Below, piece after piece: positions 54,557 through 64,000 of a stretch of DNA of 64,000 nt. The notes beneath the pieces are model-generated. The model searched no databases. It saw nothing but the letters and a program-made list of their open reading frames with translations, and was not told the origin of the DNA. A program made the translations under genes and the position numbers. The DNA comes from Thalassotalea loyana (GTDB taxonomy: Bacteria; Pseudomonadota; Gammaproteobacteria; Enterobacterales; Alteromonadaceae), in NCBI RefSeq assembly GCF_030161435.1, contig NZ_BSSV01000001.1, positions 558,001 to 622,000 of the forward strand. The letters are read 5' to 3'. The first letter of the stretch is position 1, and each line of letters begins with the position of its first letter.

Positions 54557-54700
54557 AGGGTCCCTTCTTCTTTTTTATTGTTACCTTATAACATTTCTAG
54601 TGTATATAAATTATCGCCTAATTGGCGAGCTTTTTTGAATAATCGAAAATAACGGTATAAAAGAGTAAGGAAAAGAAAGAGCTTTTGGTTCCTTCAATTA

Positions 54701-54736
54701 AAAAAGCCAGCACAATAAACTGTGCTGGCTTTTAAG
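54701..54736 (-). terminator. Terminator at the end of the glycogen/maltodextrin operon
   Basis: AAAAGCCAGCACA pairs with TGTGCTGGCTTTT around ATAAAC, with A and T runs on both sides. It lies 26 bases past the amylase stop on the minus strand. Confidence 0.9.
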
Positions 54737-54761
54737 AGACTAGCTTGCGCTATTCGAGCTA

Positions 54762-56528
54762 TTAGAGTTTGTAAATCGCAAAGCTCAATGCTGGTAATTC
54801 AGCCTTAGCCTTACCATTGCCAACACGAACACTTTCACCAAAAACAGCTGTAGCATTGTCCGCTGCTAATTCAAATTCAGCTGATGCTGCTTTGTCTGAC
54901 GTATTAAATACCACAAGGTATTTTTCATCACCTAGTGTACGGGTAATAGCGAATACACCCGGTGTAGCTTGCGAGTATACCGTTGCTTGCTTACCGTGGC
55001 GAAGTACTTCATGACCAAAGTAAATTGACGCGTAATCAGCAAAGGCATTGTAGAACGGATGGCTTTGATCGAAATTATCGTCAGCTGTCGTTTTATCAGT
55101 GCCTAATAAGTTGTCGTCATTGTAGCTATCAACCAGTGACGGCATCATGTTTTGACGAGACGCTTTGTCGCCACCGTCACCAACGAAACCTTGCTCATCA
55201 CCGTAGTACACCACAGGAATACCACGAGCAAAGTATAGGAATGCATGTGCTAGTTTAACGCGTGCTTCCATTTCAGCCATTGAATAGTTGTGCTCTGAAT
55301 CTTTTAACATCCAAGCAAAACGCCCCATATCGTGGTTAGAAACAAAGGTTAATAGCTGATCTGCATTTGAGTCTTCGTCATTATAAAGTTCATCTTTAGC
55401 AAATAACTCTGCAAGAACATCTGTACCATTTTGCTTGATAAGCGCTTCAACTAATGTGCCTTGTAAAGCAAAATCTAGCACTGACTGCACTTTACCTGTG
55501 GTTGTGAAGTAGCTTAGGTTTTCTGGCGTAAAGTCATACACTTCACCAAACATAAAGAATTTAGGAATACCTTCACTTTGCGCGTGGGCAACAACTGCTG
55601 GTGCAAACTCTTGCCAAAACTCAATGTTAACATGTTTAACTGTATCAATACGGAAACCATCAGGTTTGAACTCTGATACTAAGTTTTTGAAGATCTCTGT
55701 CATGCCTTTAACCACTTCAGGATCATCAGTATTGACGTCATCTAAGCCAGCAAAGTCACCATAAACTGAGTTTTCACCTTTAAAGGTTGTTTCACCTTGG
55801 TTGTGGTAGTACTTAGGATCGTTTAACCATGCTGGTACTTTAGCGTTTTCGCTACCCGCTGGAATGACTGGCGTGTATGTGCCTTTTTCTGCAACTTCCG
55901 CAAGCGAACGGTATTCACAGCTTGGGTTAGGGGTTAAACCATCTTCACCATGACACTCAGTGAATTTAATAACGTCAGCGGTGTGGTTAGTAATGATGTC
56001 AAAGTAAACTTTAATGTTTTCTTTGTGGGCGGCATTGATGAAGTTACGTAAATCATCGTTCGTACCTAAGTGTGGGTCAATTTCAGTGAAATCTAATACC
56101 CAGTAACCATGGTAACCAGAGCCGTCAGCTTGCACCGCTTGGTTACGAAGAATAGGCGTTAACCAAATAGCACTAATGCCCATCTCTTTTAGGTATGGGA
56201 TTTTTTCAATCAAACCAGGAACGTCACCGCCGTGGTACATGCCGTAGTCAGTCGGATCAAAACCGCCTTGTGAGATAAGTTTAGTTTTAGAACCATTGTC
56301 GTTATCTGTATCACCGTTATAGAAGCGATCTGGTAATACGAAGTAAAACACGTCGTCTTGAATGTCACGCTCAAGATATGGCGCTAAATCGCTTGCTGTT
56401 AAGCGCTTCGTTGTTGCTGACTCTGCTGCAACAGGCGCTGGTGATTCTGATTTAGGCGCTTCTTGGCAACCTAACATGCCGAAAGCGATAACGCTAACGG
56501 CAAGTGTTTTTAATGTTGTTTTAATCAT
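54762..56528 (-). CDS. Lipoprotein alpha-amylase family enzyme (GH13)
   Basis: A 588-residue GH13 enzyme with a lipobox (MLGC, Cys21). The four GH13 regions are present: DIITNH (I), GFRIDTVKH with nucleophile Asp295 (II), MFGEV with acid/base Glu329 (III) and FVSNHD with Asp400 (IV). A C-terminal beta domain ends the protein. It likely produces maltooligosaccharides at the envelope. It is the last gene of an operon otherwise devoted to cytoplasmic glycogen and maltodextrin enzymes, 32 bases after malQ. Whether it faces the periplasm or the cell surface cannot be decided. Confidence 0.93.
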   Translation of the reverse strand: MIKTTLKTLAVSVIAFGMLGCQEAPKSESPAPVAAESATTKRLTASDLAPYLERDIQDDVFYFVLPDRFYNGDTDNDNGSKTKLISQGGFDPTDYGMYHGGDVPGLIEKIPYLKEMGISAIWLTPILRNQAVQADGSGYHGYWVLDFTEIDPHLGTNDDLRNFINAAHKENIKVYFDIITNHTADVIKFTECHGEDGLTPNPSCEYRSLAEVAEKGTYTPVIPAGSENAKVPAWLNDPKYYHNQGETTFKGENSVYGDFAGLDDVNTDDPEVVKGMTEIFKNLVSEFKPDGFRIDTVKHVNIEFWQEFAPAVVAHAQSEGIPKFFMFGEVYDFTPENLSYFTTTGKVQSVLDFALQGTLVEALIKQNGTDVLAELFAKDELYNDEDSNADQLLTFVSNHDMGRFAWMLKDSEHNYSMAEMEARVKLAHAFLYFARGIPVVYYGDEQGFVGDGGDKASRQNMMPSLVDSYNDDNLLGTDKTTADDNFDQSHPFYNAFADYASIYFGHEVLRHGKQATVYSQATPGVFAITRTLGDEKYLVVFNTSDKAASAEFELAADNATAVFGESVRVGNGKAKAELPALSFAIYKL

Positions 56529-56560
56529 AGTTTACCTGTGTATATTTCTTGTTATTCGTT

Positions 56561-58732
56561 TTATGTGTTCTTTGGACGAGCTTGTTGCATTGTCTGACAA
56601 ATGTCATTCATGGCTTCATTGTTCCATAACTGTTCAAATGTTACAGGAATACGCTGTAACCAGTTCGGGTGTTCGTCAATTGTGCCTGGGATGTTGACTT
56701 GTTCAACATTCTCCAGCGCGTCTTCAAGTGGAATAAGTTGAATACGACTTGGTGCTAATGCCATGTATTTTTGCACCGCAAGGCTTAACTCTCTGTTCAT
56801 TTTAGCAGGTGACTTTTCAGGTGATTTGCTCATATCCATCACTTGCATGTCATTAAGCGCCGCTAATAAATGATCACGGTCAGCAACACGGTTATTGCGA
56901 TCATCAATACCCATTTGTTCATTAGGGTAAAGGTTTAGTTTCTGGCGCCACTCTAAATCGCGACCTGTCCACCAACCTGCAAGTGTTGGTAAATCGTGAG
57001 TTGATACGGTTACCATTGATTGCTCAGGGTACATTTCTGGACGCATAAATAGGCCAGATTCCCATGTTTCGAAAAACAATACTTTGTATGATAGCAAGCC
57101 ATGTGCTTGCATGATATCGCCAAAGCCATCAGGCACAGTACCTAAGTCTTCACCGATTACGACACACTGGCTGCGGCGAGACTCTAGCGCAATAATGCGT
57201 AAAATATCTTCTAGTGGATAAGTAATAAATACACCTTCATCAGCTTTCATACCTGGTGCAACCCAGTACTGGCGCATTAAACCTAGGATATGATCAATGC
57301 GAAGCGCACCAGCATATTGCATGTTTGAACGAAGGGCGCGAACAAGTGGTTGATAACCTTGTAGCTTAAGCGCAACTGGGTTAATTGGCGTTAATCCCCA
57401 GTCTTGACCTAAGGTATTGAGTAAATCAGGTGGCGCGCCAACTGAAGCACCAGCAACGTATACGTCTTTATCAGACCAAACATCAACACCTGAACCGTCA
57501 CAACCTACGGCTAAATCAAGGTATAAACCTACTGGCATACCATCAGCCTTAGCGGTATTTTGTGCGTTTAATAGCTGGCGGTGAGCAAGCCATTGCAGAT
57601 ACATAAAATAACCAATACGTTCTTGGTTTTGTGTTTTAAACTCGCTGACTTCAGTTGAATGTGGATTTTGATAAGCTTCTGGCCACTTTGTCCAACCGTA
57701 AGCATTAAAGTCTAGTTTTCTAAAATGCTCATAAAGTGCTTCAAAGGTTGCATGACGGGTTAAGCCCTCTTCATTCGCTTGTTTAAACGCTTCAAACTCA
57801 GCAACTAACGTCGTGTCGTTTTGCGCTAAAAACTCATTGTAAAGTAACTCTAATACCTGGTACTTAACGTCAGCTACAGCAGGGTAGTCAAGTAACTCAG
57901 TTGAACGAGCAAAGGCGATTTTGTCTTGGAATTCTTTTGATGAGACTAAATCTTGGGCAGCCTTGGTTTCTGCATAAAACGGAGCGGCTGTTACATCAAT
58001 ATATTGAGTATTTAAAAAACAACGGCTTGTTGGTGAGTATGGGCTGCGGTGAGCAGGGTTGTTTTGGTATAGCGGATGTAACGGGTTTAAACCTATCGCT
58101 GAAGCACCACGTAAGGCCGCGCCTTTTACAAGCTTCGTTAAATCTGAGTAGTCGCCCATCCCCCAGTTAGTTTCACTTTGTAGTGAGTATAATTGAGCGG
58201 CAAACCCCCACATTTTGAAGTCAGCAGCTTCATTTGGGCTGTAACATGTTTGTGGTGCAAAAATTAAATGACAGCTATCAGTTTGAGAGCCGTAGTTAAC
58301 CACTAACTCATGGTAACCGTCAGCGACACGTGGCAAACCCAAAAAGTATTGGGTGAATACTGCACCATCAAAATTTGCGCTGTCGCCTTGGCGTAATTCA
58401 GATAAATTTACTTGTGAAGAATGCTCTGTGCCGTCTTCAGTCGTTATTGTCCAGGCAAAGCTATCGGCAACACCTTGCTCGAAAGTGACAGCAATTTCGT
58501 GGTGATGCTCTTCTGACTTTGCAATATGAACTTGAGGTAAAATTTTACGCCATGGTTGTTGCTCTAGTTCAGCAATACTTTGTGCAATCGCCTCATCTTG
58601 CTCGATGTTATAGCCCATCGCCTTTAGTAAGGCTTGTCGAGCTTCATCTTTGGCATTTACTTGATTGCCAAAAGCATCAATATAGTTGCGGTGGAAGCCA
58701 ACTAAATCTGCTAATTTCTCAATTAAGTTCAT
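56561..58732 (-). CDS. malQ: 4-alpha-glucanotransferase (amylomaltase, GH77)
   Basis: A 723-residue cytoplasmic enzyme that moves glucan chains between maltodextrins. GH77 motifs are clear: GINPLHP-like GLNPLHPLYQNNPAHRSPYSP near 220, nucleophile Asp in ALRIDHILGLMRQYW, acid/base Glu in VIGEDLGTVP, and STHDLPTLAGWWTGRD. The N-terminal extension is that of the longer, MalQ-type enzymes. Its start overlaps the glgX stop by 14 bases, indicating translational coupling. Confidence 0.95.
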   Translation of the reverse strand: MNLIEKLADLVGFHRNYIDAFGNQVNAKDEARQALLKAMGYNIEQDEAIAQSIAELEQQPWRKILPQVHIAKSEEHHHEIAVTFEQGVADSFAWTITTEDGTEHSSQVNLSELRQGDSANFDGAVFTQYFLGLPRVADGYHELVVNYGSQTDSCHLIFAPQTCYSPNEAADFKMWGFAAQLYSLQSETNWGMGDYSDLTKLVKGAALRGASAIGLNPLHPLYQNNPAHRSPYSPTSRCFLNTQYIDVTAAPFYAETKAAQDLVSSKEFQDKIAFARSTELLDYPAVADVKYQVLELLYNEFLAQNDTTLVAEFEAFKQANEEGLTRHATFEALYEHFRKLDFNAYGWTKWPEAYQNPHSTEVSEFKTQNQERIGYFMYLQWLAHRQLLNAQNTAKADGMPVGLYLDLAVGCDGSGVDVWSDKDVYVAGASVGAPPDLLNTLGQDWGLTPINPVALKLQGYQPLVRALRSNMQYAGALRIDHILGLMRQYWVAPGMKADEGVFITYPLEDILRIIALESRRSQCVVIGEDLGTVPDGFGDIMQAHGLLSYKVLFFETWESGLFMRPEMYPEQSMVTVSTHDLPTLAGWWTGRDLEWRQKLNLYPNEQMGIDDRNNRVADRDHLLAALNDMQVMDMSKSPEKSPAKMNRELSLAVQKYMALAPSRIQLIPLEDALENVEQVNIPGTIDEHPNWLQRIPVTFEQLWNNEAMNDICQTMQQARPKNT

Positions 58733-60857
58733 ATGTCTCGTTCTCTTGTGTAAATTCTGCAGGAGACTGGCTGAAACTTAGCAAACAGCAGCTATGTGGG
58801 CTGACCATAAGCTCAGTTCTAGCAAGGTTCTCATTTTGTTTTGTATTTGTATCTGCGGTATTGAAAATCGTTTGCCAATAACCGTTTAGTTTTGGCAAAT
58901 GGTATAAATGTTCATGATCATGGGCGTTGAAGATAACCAGTAGCGCGTCATCGTGATAAAAATCATCACTACTTAACTCATGCTCAGTATTTGCAAGTAA
59001 CATGGCAAAGCACTTGATATTGTGATCGTGCCATTGACCGTCTTGCATTGGTTTACCGTGACAATTCAGCCAGCTAATATCAGCTAGACCGGTTTTAGCC
59101 GAATAGTTATCGCCATGGTGGTAATGTGTTCTATTTAGCAGTGGATGTGCTTTTCTTAATTCAATAAGCTCTTGAACAAAGTTCAATAACTCACTGTTGT
59201 GTGCTTTTTGCCAGCTAAGCCATGAGGTTTCGTTGTCCTGACAGTAAGCGTTGTTGTTGCCTTTTTGAGAATGGCCAAATTCATCACCACTAAGCAACAT
59301 GGGCGTACCTTGAGAGATGAACAAAGTCGTTAGAATATTCTTTTGTTGCTGAAGGCGAAGTGCGTTTACTTCAGTATCTGCTGTTTCACCCTCTACACCA
59401 AAGTTACAACTGTAGTTGGCATTGTGGCCGTCTTTGTTATTCTCTCCATTTGCGTGATTATGCTTTTCTTGATAGCTCACTAAATCACACAATGTGTAGC
59501 CGTCATGAGAGGTAATAAAGTTGATACTTGAGCTTGGACGACGACTGCGATTTTCAAACAAATCGCTCGAGCCATGAATACGATTGGCGAAATCAGCCAA
59601 CATCCCGTGATCACCGCGCCAAAATCTTCGTACGGTATCGCGGAACCTATCATTCCATTCCATCCAGCTATTTGGGAACCGTCCCAGTTGGTAGCCATCT
59701 TGACCGATATCCCAAGGTTCAGCGATTAGCTTAACGCCAGCTAGAATAGGATCTTGCTTGATGGTGTTAAAGAAATGATTGTACTGATTAAAATGAGGAC
59801 GTTCTCGGCCTAATATACTGGCTAAATCGAATCGGAAACCATCCACACCCATGGTTTGTACCCAATAACGCAAACTATCGGTAACCATTTGGAGCACACG
59901 TGGATGATCGATGTTAAAGGTGTTGCCACAGCCTGAAAAATTCTCATAAAAGCGTTTATCGTGTTTAGTTAAACGGTAGTAACTCGCGTTATCTATTCCT
60001 TTAAAACAAAATGTTGGCCCTAATTCATTGCCTTCCGCACTGTGGTTGTAAACAACATCTAAAATAACTTCGATACCAGCTTGGTGAAGCTTGTTAACCA
60101 TTTCTCTAAATTCTTCAATTCCATCACCCAATGCGTACCGTGCATCAGGTGCGAAAAAGTTGATTGAATTGTAGCCCCAGTAGTTCGCTAACCCTTTCTC
60201 TTTGGTAAAGGGTTCGTCTATAAACTGGTGAACAGGTAATAACTCAACGCTCGTTATGCCTAAAGCTTTCAGGTAATCAATTGAAGCATCATCGGCTAGA
60301 CCTAAGTAGGTGCCACGAAGCTTTTCACTGACAGCTTGGTTTAGTCGGGTAAATCCTTTTACGTGCATTTCGTAAATAATGGTATCGCGGCGTCGAATTT
60401 GTGGCTTTTCACCAAGTGCTTCTAATTCATTCGTCACCACACATTTTGGCATATAGGCGGCGTTGTTTTGATAATCTAACGTGAGGTCTTTTTGGCAAGA
60501 ATCTAAATCGTAGCTGTAATTAGCTTTGTTCTCAACAAACTCTCCAAATAAGGCTTTTGCATAGGGATCGAGTAGAAGTTTAGCGGGATTAAATCGATGA
60601 CCATTATGTGGTTCGAAAGGTCCATGTACTCGATAGCCATATAGCGCACCGGCCTCAATACCTTCGATACAAACGTGCCAGATATCATCGGTGAACTCTG
60701 GCATTTCGATTTTGATTAATTCTTTTTCACCTTTGCTATCAAACAGGCATAACTCAACTTTTTCAGCATTCGCTGAAAACAAAGCAAAATTTACTCCTTC
60801 AGAAGTAACTGTTGCGCCAAGTGGATAAGGGAAACCTGCTGATACCTTAATATTCAT
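58719..60857 (-). CDS. glgX: Glycogen debranching enzyme (isoamylase type, GH13_11)
   Basis: A 712-residue cytoplasmic enzyme that cuts alpha-1,6 branches of glycogen after phosphorylase trimming. It has an N-terminal CBM48 domain (PLGATVTSEGVNFALFSANAEKVELCLFD), then the GH13 regions DVVYNHSAEG, GFRFDLAS with the nucleophile, IAEPWD with the acid/base, and FITSHDGYTL. The region SGCGNTFNIDHPRVLQM is typical of the GlgX/isoamylase group. The start lies one base after the glgB stop and the end overlaps malQ, so all are in one transcript. Confidence 0.96.
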   Translation of the reverse strand: MNIKVSAGFPYPLGATVTSEGVNFALFSANAEKVELCLFDSKGEKELIKIEMPEFTDDIWHVCIEGIEAGALYGYRVHGPFEPHNGHRFNPAKLLLDPYAKALFGEFVENKANYSYDLDSCQKDLTLDYQNNAAYMPKCVVTNELEALGEKPQIRRRDTIIYEMHVKGFTRLNQAVSEKLRGTYLGLADDASIDYLKALGITSVELLPVHQFIDEPFTKEKGLANYWGYNSINFFAPDARYALGDGIEEFREMVNKLHQAGIEVILDVVYNHSAEGNELGPTFCFKGIDNASYYRLTKHDKRFYENFSGCGNTFNIDHPRVLQMVTDSLRYWVQTMGVDGFRFDLASILGRERPHFNQYNHFFNTIKQDPILAGVKLIAEPWDIGQDGYQLGRFPNSWMEWNDRFRDTVRRFWRGDHGMLADFANRIHGSSDLFENRSRRPSSSINFITSHDGYTLCDLVSYQEKHNHANGENNKDGHNANYSCNFGVEGETADTEVNALRLQQQKNILTTLFISQGTPMLLSGDEFGHSQKGNNNAYCQDNETSWLSWQKAHNSELLNFVQELIELRKAHPLLNRTHYHHGDNYSAKTGLADISWLNCHGKPMQDGQWHDHNIKCFAMLLANTEHELSSDDFYHDDALLVIFNAHDHEHLYHLPKLNGYWQTIFNTADTNTKQNENLARTELMVSPHSCCLLSFSQSPAEFTQENETYELN

Positions 60858-60858
60858 G

Positions 60859-63042
60859 TTACTTTTCCAGCTTGAAGATCAAGGTCGCAAGTGGTGGTAC
60901 AGTAACTTCTATACTTTGCGCTTGATTATGCATAGGGGTGTTAGTACTGCCAACACCACCGAAGTTACCTTGGTTACTACCGCCATACAGTGCAGAATCT
61001 GTATTTAGAAGCTCTTGATAATGCCCTTGTTCTGGCACGCCAACGGTAAAATTTTGATAAACCTGATCAGAGAAATTACAAATAACCACAACGGGTGCTT
61101 CACCGTCTTGACCAAAGCGCATGTAGCTGTAAACACTTTGTTCTGCATTTTCATGGTCTAGCCATGAAAACCCTTGGTGCTCGCAGTCATGCTGGTAGAG
61201 TGCTGGCGTAGCTTGATAAACACGGTTTAAATCTTTTACCAACTGCTGAATTTGACTATGCCAGTGAATATCGAGTTGATGCCATTCGAGTGATTTCTCG
61301 AAATTCCACTCTGGTCCTTGGGCAAATTCACTACCCATAAATAGTAACTTTTTACCAGGGTGAGACCACATAAAACCATAGTATGCGCGCAAGTTTGCAA
61401 ACTGTTGCCATGCATCACCTGGCATACGCTCGATCATAGAGCCCTTGCCATGGACGACTTCATCATGACTAATCGGTAAGATAAAGTTTTCATCAAAGGC
61501 GTAAACTAATCCGAAGCTTATTTCATTGTGATGGTGCTTGCGATGAACAGGTTCACGCTTGATATATTCTAACGTGTCGTTCATCCAACCCATATTCCAT
61601 TTGTACCCGAATCCTAAACCACCGGCATCAGTCGGCTTTGATACGCCAGGCCAAGAAGTCGATTCTTCCGCAACGGAAAAAGTGCCTGGGTACTCTCGGT
61701 ATAACTCTTCATTAAAGCGTTGTAGAAATGCCACCGCCTCAAGGTTTTCTCTGCCGCCGTGTTCGTTAGGGATCCATTCGCCTTCTTTTCGGCTGTAATC
61801 TAAATAAAGCATTGACGCAACTGCATCGACTCGTATGCCATCAACATGGAATCGATCAAGCCAGTGGAGCGCACTAGCACGCAGGAAGTTCGCTACTTCG
61901 GTGCGGCCGTAATTGTAAATCAGCGTGTTCCAGTCAGGATGAAAACCTTGCCTAGGATCTGCATGCTCGTATAAATGCGTGCCATCAAATTGGGCTAACC
62001 CATGCTGATCAATAGGAAAGTGTCCAGGTACCCAGTCAATCAATACACCAAGGTTCGCCTGGTGACACTGATCAACAAAATATTTGAAGTCATCGGCATC
62101 GCCAAATCGAGAACTTGGGGCAAATAAACCAACAGGTTGATACCCCCAAGAGCCATCGTAAGGAAACTCACTTACCGGCATCAATTGAATATGAGTAAAC
62201 CCCATTTCTAACGTATAAGGAATCAGCTTGTCAGCTAACTCACGATAGTTGAGGTAGTCATCATTTTGGTCGCGTTGCCAAGAGCCTAAATGTACCTCGT
62301 AGATACTAATTGCTGCATGGCGCGAGTTACGGTTCTCTCGGGCTTTTAACCATGCTTTGTCTTGCCACTTATAGTGCTTTTCTGCATTTACGATAGATGC
62401 AGTTTCTGGGCGAAACTGAGCTTGTAAACCATAAGGGTCGGCTTTTAATGGCAGCAAATTTCCATCATTGTCCAGGATTTCAAACTTGTACAATTCACCA
62501 GCTGAAAGCTGAGGAATGAATAACGACCAGTAGCCACTGAAGTCTTGATTGGTCAACGGATGACAACGGCCATCCCAATTGTTGAATTCACCAACAACTG
62601 AAACTCGTTTAGCGTTGGGTGCCCATACTGCAAAACTTACACCTTTAACGCCATTGATTGTCTTAACATGTGCGCCAAGGATATTGTACGGGTGAAGATG
62701 GTTACCCTCTCGTAAAAGGTGTAAATCCAATTCACCAAGTGTTGGTGCAAAAGCAAAAGGGTCTTCTATTCGCGACTTTTTGCCATTGACTGTGACTTCC
62801 AACTGATAATCGAAAAGTTTTTTACGACGAAGTTTCTTACTATAAAAACCGTTATCATCGAGTTTATTGAGTGTTGCTATAACTTTTTTGGTGTTTTTTG
62901 CAAAGACAGATACAGATTGAGCATATGGTAGAAACGCACTAATGGTAATGTAACCCGTGTCATTGGTTTGCAAGCCCAACACTTGATGTGGTTGATTATG
63001 CTGTGCGCTAACTATTCCATTGATTGCATTTATATCTGTCAT
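60859..63042 (-). CDS. glgB: 1,4-alpha-glucan branching enzyme
   Basis: A cytoplasmic GH13 branching enzyme of about 727 residues, close to the E. coli length, which forms alpha-1,6 branches in glycogen. It has an N-terminal CBM48-type domain pair, HLHPYNILGAHV and SVVGEFNNWDGR, then YEVHLGSW, region II GIRVDAVASMLYLDY with the nucleophile, region III VAEESTSWPG with the acid/base, and ISHDEVVHGKGSM. I prefer ATG 63042, which has GGAAAA upstream; an in-frame ATG at 63054 would add four residues but lacks a good site. Confidence 0.95.
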   Translation of the reverse strand: MTDINAINGIVSAQHNQPHQVLGLQTNDTGYITISAFLPYAQSVSVFAKNTKKVIATLNKLDDNGFYSKKLRRKKLFDYQLEVTVNGKKSRIEDPFAFAPTLGELDLHLLREGNHLHPYNILGAHVKTINGVKGVSFAVWAPNAKRVSVVGEFNNWDGRCHPLTNQDFSGYWSLFIPQLSAGELYKFEILDNDGNLLPLKADPYGLQAQFRPETASIVNAEKHYKWQDKAWLKARENRNSRHAAISIYEVHLGSWQRDQNDDYLNYRELADKLIPYTLEMGFTHIQLMPVSEFPYDGSWGYQPVGLFAPSSRFGDADDFKYFVDQCHQANLGVLIDWVPGHFPIDQHGLAQFDGTHLYEHADPRQGFHPDWNTLIYNYGRTEVANFLRASALHWLDRFHVDGIRVDAVASMLYLDYSRKEGEWIPNEHGGRENLEAVAFLQRFNEELYREYPGTFSVAEESTSWPGVSKPTDAGGLGFGYKWNMGWMNDTLEYIKREPVHRKHHHNEISFGLVYAFDENFILPISHDEVVHGKGSMIERMPGDAWQQFANLRAYYGFMWSHPGKKLLFMGSEFAQGPEWNFEKSLEWHQLDIHWHSQIQQLVKDLNRVYQATPALYQHDCEHQGFSWLDHENAEQSVYSYMRFGQDGEAPVVVICNFSDQVYQNFTVGVPEQGHYQELLNTDSALYGGSNQGNFGGVGSTNTPMHNQAQSIEVTVPPLATLIFKLEK

Positions 63043-63069
63043 ATTATTTTCCATTTGTAAAAGACACCA

Positions 63070-63089
63070 ACGCCCCAGTTAAGGGGCGT
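63070..63089 (-). other. Intercistronic hairpin between glgP and glgB
   Basis: ACGCCCC pairs with GGGGCGT around a six-base loop between the phosphorylase stop (63101) and the glgB start. On the minus strand only a weak T stretch (CTTTTAC) comes later, so it is more likely a partial terminator or an mRNA 3'-end stabiliser than a full stop. It would set glgP higher than the downstream genes. Confidence 0.6.
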
Positions 63090-63100
63090 ACGTTAAATCG

Positions 63101-64000
63101 TTATTTTGTGCAAGGCTTGATCTGCCAAATACGGTCAACGTAGTCATTAATTGAGCGGTCAGAGTTGAACTTGCCCATTAATGCCGTATTGAGAATAGCC
63201 ATACGAGCCCAGCGTTTTTCGTCTCGGTAAGCTTCGTCTAGTGCTTGATGAGCATCGCTGTAAGACTGGTAATCTGCTAACACTAAGTAAGGATCACCAC
63301 CATCTAATAAACTGTGCTTAACAGCTGATAATTCGTAAGGCTTACCTGGTGTAAAGTAATCAGTGTCTAACCAATCAAGCACAGCTTTGATTTCTGCGTT
63401 TTGCTCGTAGTAGCTGTATGGGTTGTAACCTTCAGCTTTGATAGCTTTAACTTGCTCTACGGTGTTACCGAAAATAAAGATATTGTCATCGCCAACTTCC
63501 TCGGCGATTTCGATGTTAGCGCCATCTAGTGTACCAATCGTCACCGCACCGTTAAGTGCTAACTTCATGTTACCTGTACCTGATGCTTCTTTACCGGCTG
63601 TCGAGATTTGCTCTGAAACGTCAGCAGCAGGAATCATTTTTTCTGCTAGGCTTACGCGGTAATTTGGCAAAAATACAACTTTAAGTTTGTCTTTGATGCG
63701 CGCATCGTTATTAACTTTGTCAGCAACTTTGTTAATTGCGTAAATTATTTCTTTTGCTAGTCGGTAACCTGGTGCCGCTTTTGCGCCAAAGATGAATACA
63801 CGAGGGTGCATTTCAAGTTCTGGGTTTTCTAATAAGCGACGGTATAACGCAACAATATGTAAGAAATTCAAATGTTGACGTTTGTATTCGTGTAAGCGTT
63901 TGATTTGGATGTCAAAAATAGCTTCTGGATTTACCTTAACACCCGTAGACGCTAAAATCTCATCAGCAAGCGCTTTTTTGTTTTCTAACTTAATATCCAT
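63101..64000 (-). CDS. glgP: Glycogen/maltodextrin phosphorylase, C-terminal part only
   Basis: The last 299 residues of an alpha-glucan phosphorylase (GT35); full-length enzymes have about 800-830 residues, so the N-terminal two thirds lie beyond the window. The frame is open to the edge, and the methionine at 64000 is internal, not the start. [17 protein letters not shown] and [18 protein letters not shown] are family signatures; the lysine in GTGNMK (codon 63565-63563) binds pyridoxal phosphate. It releases glucose 1-phosphate from glycogen or maltodextrin. Only context would separate glgP from malP; both functions may be served by this gene. Confidence 0.95.
   Translation of the reverse strand: MDIKLENKKALADEILASTGVKVNPEAIFDIQIKRLHEYKRQHLNFLHIVALYRRLLENPELEMHPRVFIFGAKAAPGYRLAKEIIYAINKVADKVNNDARIKDKLKVVFLPNYRVSLAEKMIPAADVSEQISTAGKEASGTGNMKLALNGAVTIGTLDGANIEIAEEVGDDNIFIFGNTVEQVKAIKAEGYNPYSYYEQNAEIKAVLDWLDTDYFTPGKPYELSAVKHSLLDGGDPYLVLADYQSYSDAHQALDEAYRDEKRWARMAILNTALMGKFNSDRSINDYVDRIWQIKPCTK

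Noticed and set aside
57461-57480. TACGTA- or ACGTAT-containing stretches inside coding genes (for example near 48843, 52790 and 57463) as further operators
   Set aside because: They share only the core with the 14-bp palindrome, lack the flanking TGCA/TTCA halves and lie inside genes.
63997-64000. Methionine at the right edge as the true start of the phosphorylase
   Set aside because: The visible protein begins in the middle of the GT35 C-terminal domain and the frame is open at the edge, so the gene is simply cut by the window.
1-64000. CRISPR arrays, tRNA genes, IS elements or phage genes
   Set aside because: No regularly spaced repeats, cloverleaf-like sequences, transposase or phage proteins were recognised in either strand.

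Overview
The window comes from a moderately AT-rich, Gram-negative marine gammaproteobacterium, most likely Alteromonadales and perhaps a Colwelliaceae relative such as Thalassotalea or Colwellia (family and genus are inference). The reasons are the gene order degS-degQ-zapG-zapE-rplM-rpsI-petABC-sspA-sspB, the presence of RraB, YacL and CpxP homologues, and large TonB-dependent receptors tied to polysaccharide use. No tRNA, rRNA, IS element, prophage or CRISPR array was recognised.

Region 1 (1-15.9 kb) is a starch/maltodextrin uptake locus. It holds a divergent lipoprotein gene cut by the window edge, a TonB-dependent receptor, a secreted lipoprotein pullulanase with three C-terminal tandem modules, a second TonB-dependent receptor, two consecutive flavin-dependent (tryptophan-halogenase-like) enzymes and an MFS sugar transporter. 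Both receptor genes are preceded by a pair of identical 14-bp near-palindromes (TGCATACGTATTCA and its reverse complement), four exact copies in all. This implies one shared regulator, probably LacI/MalR-like, which is not encoded here.

Region 2 (15.9-26.1 kb) has a TonB/TolA-like proline-rich membrane protein, yacL, an RND efflux adaptor-permease pair, an ATP-grasp enzyme with a small membrane protein, and a CpxA/CpxR-type two-component system divergent from a duplicated CpxP-like chaperone gene with a CpxR-box-like site between them. Region 3 (26.0-41.4 kb) is the conserved housekeeping block: degS, degQ, zapG, zapE, rplM-rpsI with a structured leader, petABC and sspAB. A 1084-residue secreted Asp-box propeller protein sits between petC and sspA. 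A thioesterase, plsC, rraB and a 52-residue membrane protein follow.

Region 4 (41.4-54.6 kb) contains a second RND pump divergent from a TetR regulator, with a dense array of operator half-sites between them, then an S9 peptidase, a DUF418 membrane protein, an exported M17 aminopeptidase and a CocE/NonD-type hydrolase. Region 5 (54.7-64.0 kb, minus strand) is a glycogen/maltodextrin operon reading glgP (partial), glgB, glgX, malQ and a lipoprotein alpha-amylase. Together, regions 1 and 5 suggest a complete path: cleavage at the cell surface, TonB-driven uptake, inner-membrane transport, and cytoplasmic remodelling or storage as glycogen.
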